A DNA stretch of 33,289 nucleotides, from contig CAMWKV010000006.1 of the NCBI GenBank assembly GCA_947174915.1, positions 1 to 33,289 on the forward strand. The letters are read 5' to 3'. This DNA is from an uncultured Porphyromonadaceae bacterium (GTDB lineage: Bacteria > Bacteroidota > Bacteroidia > Bacteroidales > Muribaculaceae). The notes beneath the pieces are model-generated. The model made no database searches, was not told the origin of the DNA, and worked only from the letters and a program-made list of their open reading frames with translations. The position numbers and the translations under genes are program-made. Below are positions 28,718 through 33,289 of this stretch, in pieces (position 1 is the first letter of the stretch; every line of letters begins with the position of its first letter).

Positions 28718-29892
28718 GGCAGGTCGTAGAATTTTTTTGCCTGTATGGGCAATCGATGAAGGAATGTCATCACGCCTTTCACCATTTTATCAAGGGTATC
28801 GGGCTGATAATATGGATTTTGCTTGCGGGCTGCCAGGGCGGCGAACTCGGGAGTGATGGCGAGCCGTATGGCCGCGAGGATAAGCTCCGTGCTGTCGCCG
28901 CAATGAATGACAGACTCGGCTGCGAGGCGTCCTTTCTGACGAACGCCTATATCGACGGTAGGTACGCCCGCTGATGGTGCTTCGACTATGCCGCTTGATG
29001 AATTGCCTATCACCACGCAGGCCTGTCGGAGCAGACTCTGATAGCGCTTCATTCCGAGGGATGATACAAGGTGTACGTTTTCAGGGTGTTGCGATGCAAA
29101 TTCCTCCAGTAGCGGGAAGAGTGAGGCTCCACCGGCGTCGTTATTCGGTGCTGTTATCACATAGGTGAGTTCGGGCAACTGTTCCAGAGCATCAAGGAGT
29201 GCCTTCATATGTACAGCGGGGCACACGTCGTCATTCGTTGCAGGATGATATGTCACCAGCGCTACGCGTTCGCGGTCAAAGTCAATCCCCAGATCATCAC
29301 CGAGTTCTTCAGCGGTCATCAATTGTGTGTTGAATGCGTTCCACACGCCAATGGCACCGGTATTAATGACGCTATCCGGTGCCTCGCCGAGTTGTATCAC
29401 TCGTCGGCGGTAGTCCTCGGTCGCAGTAAGATGTAATTGCGACAATTTCGTTATTGCATGGCGGAATGAATCGTCGAGTGCACCCTCTGTCACTTCACCG
29501 CCGGCAATATGTATCAGCGACACATGCATCACTGCCGCAGCAGATGCAATTGCGAGCATCTCGAAGCGGTCGCCGAGGATTATCATAGCATCCGGCTGCA
29601 GCGACGCCAGGGCATCGGCTGTGCCGGCGAGGGACTTGGCCATAATGTGTGCCCGAGACACATCATCATCGCCGTCAACATCGGTATGTATTGCAACGCT
29701 CACCTCAAAACCGTCGGCGATAATTTCGTCTACGGTATGGCCGTATCGGTCGAGCAGGTGCATATTGGTAGCGAGGATATGTAGCTCCACGCCACAGCGA
29801 TCACGCAGAGCGCGACAGAGCGGCATCAGCAGACCCCAGTCAGCACGAGTACTCGTTGCGACACAAATTCGGTAAGGCGACAGACGTTCCAT
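28711..29892 (-). CDS. Hydrolysing UDP/GDP-GlcNAc 2-epimerase family (NeuC/LegG)
   Basis: RICVATSTRADWGLLMPLCRAL, MIILGDRFEMLAIASAAAVMHVSLIHIAGGEVTEGALDDSFRHAITKLSQLHLTATEDYRRRVIQLGE. Start ATG 29892 or 29895 preferred over 29973. Confidence 0.88.
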   Translation of the reverse strand: MERLSPYRICVATSTRADWGLLMPLCRALRDRCGVELHILATNMHLLDRYGHTVDEIIADGFEVSVAIHTDVDGDDDVSRAHIMAKSLAGTADALASLQPDAMIILGDRFEMLAIASAAAVMHVSLIHIAGGEVTEGALDDSFRHAITKLSQLHLTATEDYRRRVIQLGEAPDSVINTGAIGVWNAFNTQLMTAEELGDDLGIDFDRERVALVTYHPATNDDVCPAVHMKALLDALEQLPELTYVITAPNNDAGGASLFPLLEEFASQHPENVHLVSSLGMKRYQSLLRQACVVIGNSSSGIVEAPSAGVPTVDIGVRQKGRLAAESVIHCGDSTELILAAIRLAITPEFAALAARKQNPYYQPDTLDKMVKGVMTFLHRLPIQAKKFYDLPC

Positions 29893-29912
29893 CATATAAT
29901 AGTTGACATCTG

Positions 29913-29920
29913 CAAAGGTA
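29913..29920 (-). promoter_or_regulatory. -7-type element (TACCTTTG) for the nonulosonate module
   Basis: Minus-strand TACCTTTG about 20 bp upstream of the start codon at 29892-29895. Confidence 0.55.
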
Positions 29921-30010
29921 ACAAAAATTCTCCAATCCTCCCACTCCCAAATGCGCTCAAGGCAAGATACCACCCCTACCCTACGGCAAAATTTGCCACA
30001 TAGCTAAGTC

Positions 30011-30047
30011 CCGTTCCTCAGTATTAGACACCGTTCTTCAATATTAG
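30011..30047. repeat. Two 17-nt imperfect direct repeats CCGTTCYTCARTATTAG at 20-bp period
   Basis: 30011-30027 ccgttcctcagtattag and 30031-30047 ccgttcttcaatattag; 2 mismatches. Confidence 0.7.
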
Positions 30048-30153
30048 TTAGCGCTTGACCGCCCTCGTCGGCCTGGCACGGATGGTGCGGAGGCGACAGG
30101 CACAGCCCTGCAGCACACCGGCGCTAAGAAATATGGGGAAGGGGCATAAAAAT

Positions 30154-30180
30154 GATAGCCCCTGCGAGGCAGAGGCTATC
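30154..30180 (-). terminator. Terminator of the thrS-infC-rpmI-rplT operon
   Basis: GATAGCC-C-CTGC gag GCAG-A-GGCTATC stem; on minus strand followed by ATTTTTATG. Confidence 0.7.
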
Positions 30181-30217
30181 GGGAAGGCGGCTTAGGCCTT
30201 TATGAGTCGGGAAGGAT

Positions 30218-30568
30218 TTATGCGTTCTTCACCTTCTCTACAACGGCAGCAAAAGCTGCGGGGTTGTTGAGGGCGAGGTCAGCAAGCACCTTGCGATTGA
30301 TTTCGATACCGCTCTTGTGGATGAGACCCATGAGCTTGGAGTAGCTGAGGTCGTGCATGCGGGCAGCAGCGTTGATACGCTGAATCCAGAGGGCACGGAA
30401 GTTGCGCTTCTTGTCTTTGCGATCGCGGTAAGCGTAGGTAAGACCTTTTTCCCAAGTGTTCTTGGCTACGGTCCATACATTGCGACGACATCCGTAGTAG
30501 CCTCGTGTAAGTTTGAGGATTTTCTTGCGGCGTGCACGTGATGCTACGTGATTGACTGATCTTGGCAT
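30218..30568 (-). CDS. rplT: 50S ribosomal protein L20
   Basis: [70 protein letters not shown]. Confidence 0.97.
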   Translation of the reverse strand: MPRSVNHVASRARRKKILKLTRGYYGCRRNVWTVAKNTWEKGLTYAYRDRKDKKRNFRALWIQRINAAARMHDLSYSKLMGLIHKSGIEINRKVLADLALNNPAAFAAVVEKVKNA

Positions 30569-30692
30569 TGTTTCAGTAGTTTGTGGGTGTTAGCGTCTGC
30601 TCTGTGCAGTTCTTAGTGGCTAAACATCCGGTTAATAATTGATTACAATATCACGAATTAATGTTGGGGTGTCGTAAGAAGTCTACCTTCGA

Positions 30693-30890
30693 TTACTTGA
30701 GGCCGAGGAGCGACTTAACATTACCTACGTCCACGCGGGCAACGAGGCCGAAGTGGGTAAGGTTGCGTTTCTGCTTCTTGGTCTTCTTGGTCAGAATGTG
30801 GCTCTTGAAGGCGTGTTTTCTCTTGATCTTTCCTGATCCGGTAAGGGCGAACCTCTTTTTGGCACCGGAGTTAGTCTTAACCTTTGGCAT
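30693..30890 (-). CDS. rpmI: 50S ribosomal protein L35
   Basis: [45 protein letters not shown]; start at 30890 (track start 30929 over-extended). Confidence 0.95.
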   Translation of the reverse strand: MPKVKTNSGAKKRFALTGSGKIKRKHAFKSHILTKKTKKQKRNLTHFGLVARVDVGNVKSLLGLK

Positions 30891-30938
30891 TTTGTTGTTT
30901 GTTAATTGGTGAGTTGTATGTTTTGCCACACGTGGCGG

Positions 30939-31553
30939 TTATTTCTTTTTGGGCGATATCATCAATATCATTCGCTTGCCTTCAAGCACGGGCATCTGCT
31001 CTACTTTGCCGTACTCTTCGAGGTCGCTTGCGAAGCGAAGGAGTAGTACTTCGCCCTGCTCCTTGAAGAGGATGGAGCGGCCTTTGAAGAAGACATAAGC
31101 CTTGACCTTGGCACCTTCCTGGAGGAAGCCCATGGCATGCTTGAGCTTGAAGTTGTAGTCGTGATCGTCTGTCTGAGGACCGAAACGAATCTCCTTCACC
31201 ACAACCTTGGTGCTCTTGGCCTTGATCTCTTTGGCCTTCTTCTTCTGCTGATAGAGGTACTTCTGATAGTCCAGAATCTTGCATACGGGGGGATCGGCCT
31301 GTGCTGAGATTTCTACAAGGTCAAGTTCCTGCTCCTCGGCCATCTTGCGAGCCTCCTGAATGGAATATATGCCGGGGGTGACATTGTCACCTACCAATCG
31401 CACCTCACGAGCACGGATATGCTCGTTGATGTTGTTGGGGGCTTGTTTTGCCTGACGAGGGTCGCGTCGGGGTCCCTGTGCGGGTCGTGGTCCGCCGGGA
31501 CGGGGGCCTGCCGGGCGCGGTGCGCCGGGATTGAAGGGGGGCTTTTTATCCAT
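30939..31553 (-). CDS. infC: Translation initiation factor IF-3 with Pro/Arg/Gly-rich N-terminal extension
   Basis: [72 protein letters not shown]-term [40 protein letters not shown]. Confidence 0.95.
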   Translation of the reverse strand: MDKKPPFNPGAPRPAGPRPGGPRPAQGPRRDPRQAKQAPNNINEHIRAREVRLVGDNVTPGIYSIQEARKMAEEQELDLVEISAQADPPVCKILDYQKYLYQQKKKAKEIKAKSTKVVVKEIRFGPQTDDHDYNFKLKHAMGFLQEGAKVKAYVFFKGRSILFKEQGEVLLLRFASDLEEYGKVEQMPVLEGKRMILMISPKKK

Positions 31554-31561
31554 TCAGTTGG

Positions 31562-33289
31562 TTATTGGTTGATCATTTCGTTGACCTCTTTGGTCAAACG
31601 CTCTGCAAAGTTAGCAATTTTCATCGACCCTAAATCACCTTCGCCGGATTTTCTTACAGAAACTTCGCCATTTTGTTCCTCTTTTTCGCCCACAACGAGC
31701 ATATAGGGGATGCGGCGGAGCTGATTGTCGCGAATCTTGCGGCCGAGTGTCTCATTGCGGTCGTCGATTTCGAGGCGGATGTCTGCGTCTTCGAGTTCCT
31801 GAGCCACCTTGCGTGCGTAGTCAAGATATTTGTCGCTCACGGGGATGATGATAGCCTGCTCGGGAGCGAGCCACAGGGGGAAGTGGCCGGCGGTATGTTC
31901 GAGGAGTACAGCTACGAAGCGTTCCATCGAACCGAAGGGAGCACGGTGTATCATCACAGGACGATGCTTGGCATTGTCGCTGCCGGTGTATTCGAGATCG
32001 AAGCGTTCGGGGAGGTTGTAGTCGACCTGAATTGTACCGAGCTGCCAGCGGCGGCCGATAGCATCGCGTACCATGAAGTCGAGTTTGGGACCGTAGAAGG
32101 CCGCCTCACCGAGTTCGGTGCGGGCGTTGAGGCCTTTTTCGGCACAGGCTTCGATGATAGCCTGCTCGGCGAGGTGCCAGTTCTCATCGCTACCGATATA
32201 CTTTTCTTTGTGCTCGGGGTCGCGGAGGGAAATCTGGGCCTCAAAGTTGTCGAACTTAAGTGCCTTGAAGATGTAGAGGATGATGTCCATCACCTTGAGG
32301 AATTCATCCTTAATCTGGTCGGGGGCACAGAAGATATGTGCGTCGTCCTGCGTAAAGCCGCGTACACGTGTCAGACCGTGAAGCTCGCCAGACTGCTCAT
32401 AGCGATATACGGTGCCGAACTCTGCAAGGCGGAGTGGCAGGTCGCGGTACGAACGAGGAAGGGCGCGGAATATTTCGCAGTGGTGAGGGCAGTTCATGGG
32501 CTTAAGCAGGTACTCTTCACCTTCCTCGGGAGTATGGATCGGCTGGAAGGAGTCCTTGCCATACTTGGCATAGTGGCCAGAAGTAACGTAGAGCTGCTTG
32601 TTGCCGATATGGGGGGTGATTACCTGCTTGTAACCGTAGCGGCGCTGAATCTTGCGGAGGAACTGCTCGAGGTGGTCGCGGAGAGCGGCGCCCTTGGGGA
32701 GCCAGAGGGGCAGACCGGGACCAACCTTCGAGGAGAAGGCGAAGAGTTCCATTTCTTTGCCGAGCTTGCGGTGGTCGCGCTTCTTGGCTTCCTCCAGGAG
32801 AGCGAGGTACTCATCGAGCATGCTCTTCTTGGGGAATGTGATGCCGTAGACACGGACGAGCTGGTTGCGCTTTTCGTCGCCACGCCAGTATGCACCGGCG
32901 AGCGATGTAATCTTTACGGCCTTGATAGCGCCTGTCGAGGGGAGGTGCGGGCCGCGGCAGAGGTCTGTAAAGGCGCCCTGGGTGTAGGTGCTGATGGTAC
33001 CGTCGGCAAGCTCATCGATAAGTTCGCACTTGTACTCTTCACCACGGTCACCGAACATCTTGAGGGCGTCTGCCTTGGCGATATCTGCACGAACGATAGC
33101 CTCGTCTTTCTTGGCAAGTTCGAGCATCTTAGCCTCAATGCGGGCAAAATCGTCGGAGGTGAGTTTGTTCTCGCCCGGATCGATATCGTAGTAGAAACCA
33201 TTCTCGCTGGCCGGACCTATGCCGAACTTCACGCCGGGATAAAGTTCCTGGAGTGCTTCGGCGAGAAGGTGTGCCGAGCTGTGCCAGAA
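31562..33289 (-). CDS. thrS: Threonyl-tRNA synthetase, partial (5' end beyond window)
   Basis: Frame stays open to 33289 ([35 protein letters not shown]); [46 protein letters not shown]. The track start 33232 is an internal GTG, not a real start. Confidence 0.96.
   Translation of the reverse strand, partial: FWHSSAHLLAEALQELYPGVKFGIGPASENGFYYDIDPGENKLTSDDFARIEAKMLELAKKDEAIVRADIAKADALKMFGDRGEEYKCELIDELADGTISTYTQGAFTDLCRGPHLPSTGAIKAVKITSLAGAYWRGDEKRNQLVRVYGITFPKKSMLDEYLALLEEAKKRDHRKLGKEMELFAFSSKVGPGLPLWLPKGAALRDHLEQFLRKIQRRYGYKQVITPHIGNKQLYVTSGHYAKYGKDSFQPIHTPEEGEEYLLKPMNCPHHCEIFRALPRSYRDLPLRLAEFGTVYRYEQSGELHGLTRVRGFTQDDAHIFCAPDQIKDEFLKVMDIILYIFKALKFDNFEAQISLRDPEHKEKYIGSDENWHLAEQAIIEACAEKGLNARTELGEAAFYGPKLDFMVRDAIGRRWQLGTIQVDYNLPERFDLEYTGSDNAKHRPVMIHRAPFGSMERFVAVLLEHTAGHFPLWLAPEQAIIIPVSDKYLDYARKVAQELEDADIRLEIDDRNETLGRKIRDNQLRRIPYMLVVGEKEEQNGEVSVRKSGEGDLGSMKIANFAERLTKEVNEMINQ

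Noticed and set aside
30011-30047. Two direct repeats considered as a mini CRISPR
   Set aside because: Only two units with a 3-nt spacer, no leader and no cas genes; more like paired binding sites.
30081-30192. Short plus-strand ORF through the GC-rich spacer near rplT
   Set aside because: Runs through the rplT operon terminator hairpin; no protein-like composition.
33175-33232. GTG at 33232 as the start of thrS
   Set aside because: The frame is open to the window edge with [11 protein letters not shown] typical of ThrRS upstream, so the gene is truncated by the window and not N-terminally short.
1-33289. Mobile element, prophage, toxin-antitoxin or defence island
   Set aside because: No transposase, integrase, phage structural or recognisable TA/defence proteins; the helicase-nuclease alone is not sufficient to call a defence system.

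Overview
The window looks like a Bacteroidales-type chromosomal segment, based on protein family resemblance and TTTG-N19/20-TAnnTTTG promoter-like sequences. It is about 33.3 kb, densely coding, and mostly core functions. I see no rRNA, CRISPR array, IS element or prophage. Left to right (+): a compact gene run made of an FAD/Fe-S 2-hydroxyacid (D-lactate-like) dehydrogenase, a MurT/NagX-type membrane protein, a BadF-family MurNAc/GlcNAc kinase, MurQ etherase, a secreted SGNH/GDSL hydrolase, and a UvrD/Rep-type helicase with a DEDDh (DnaQ-like) exonuclease embedded between its helicase motifs. Next come EngB, an unlisted 54-aa small ORF preceded by a perfect 15-bp hairpin, and tRNA-Gly(CCC) on the minus strand. 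A minus-strand pair of CreD-family membrane proteins follows, one of them lacking the periplasmic region. Then (+) GalE, Ndk, an M23/LysM peptidase, Hpt, Adk and an AMP-binding acyl-CoA ligase. On the minus strand are an RND efflux operon (OMF-MFP-RND), RecX, PrmC, Obg with a long acidic tail, a three-gene partial nonulosonic (legionaminic-like) acid module, and the thrS(partial)-infC-rpmI-rplT operon. The most interesting signals are the self-consistent MurNAc-to-D-lactate/pyruvate salvage operon, the helicase-exonuclease fusion co-located with it, the hairpin-fronted small ORF, the split or duplicated CreD pair, and the partial nonulosonate module. All functional statements rest on reading motifs by eye; no database search was run.
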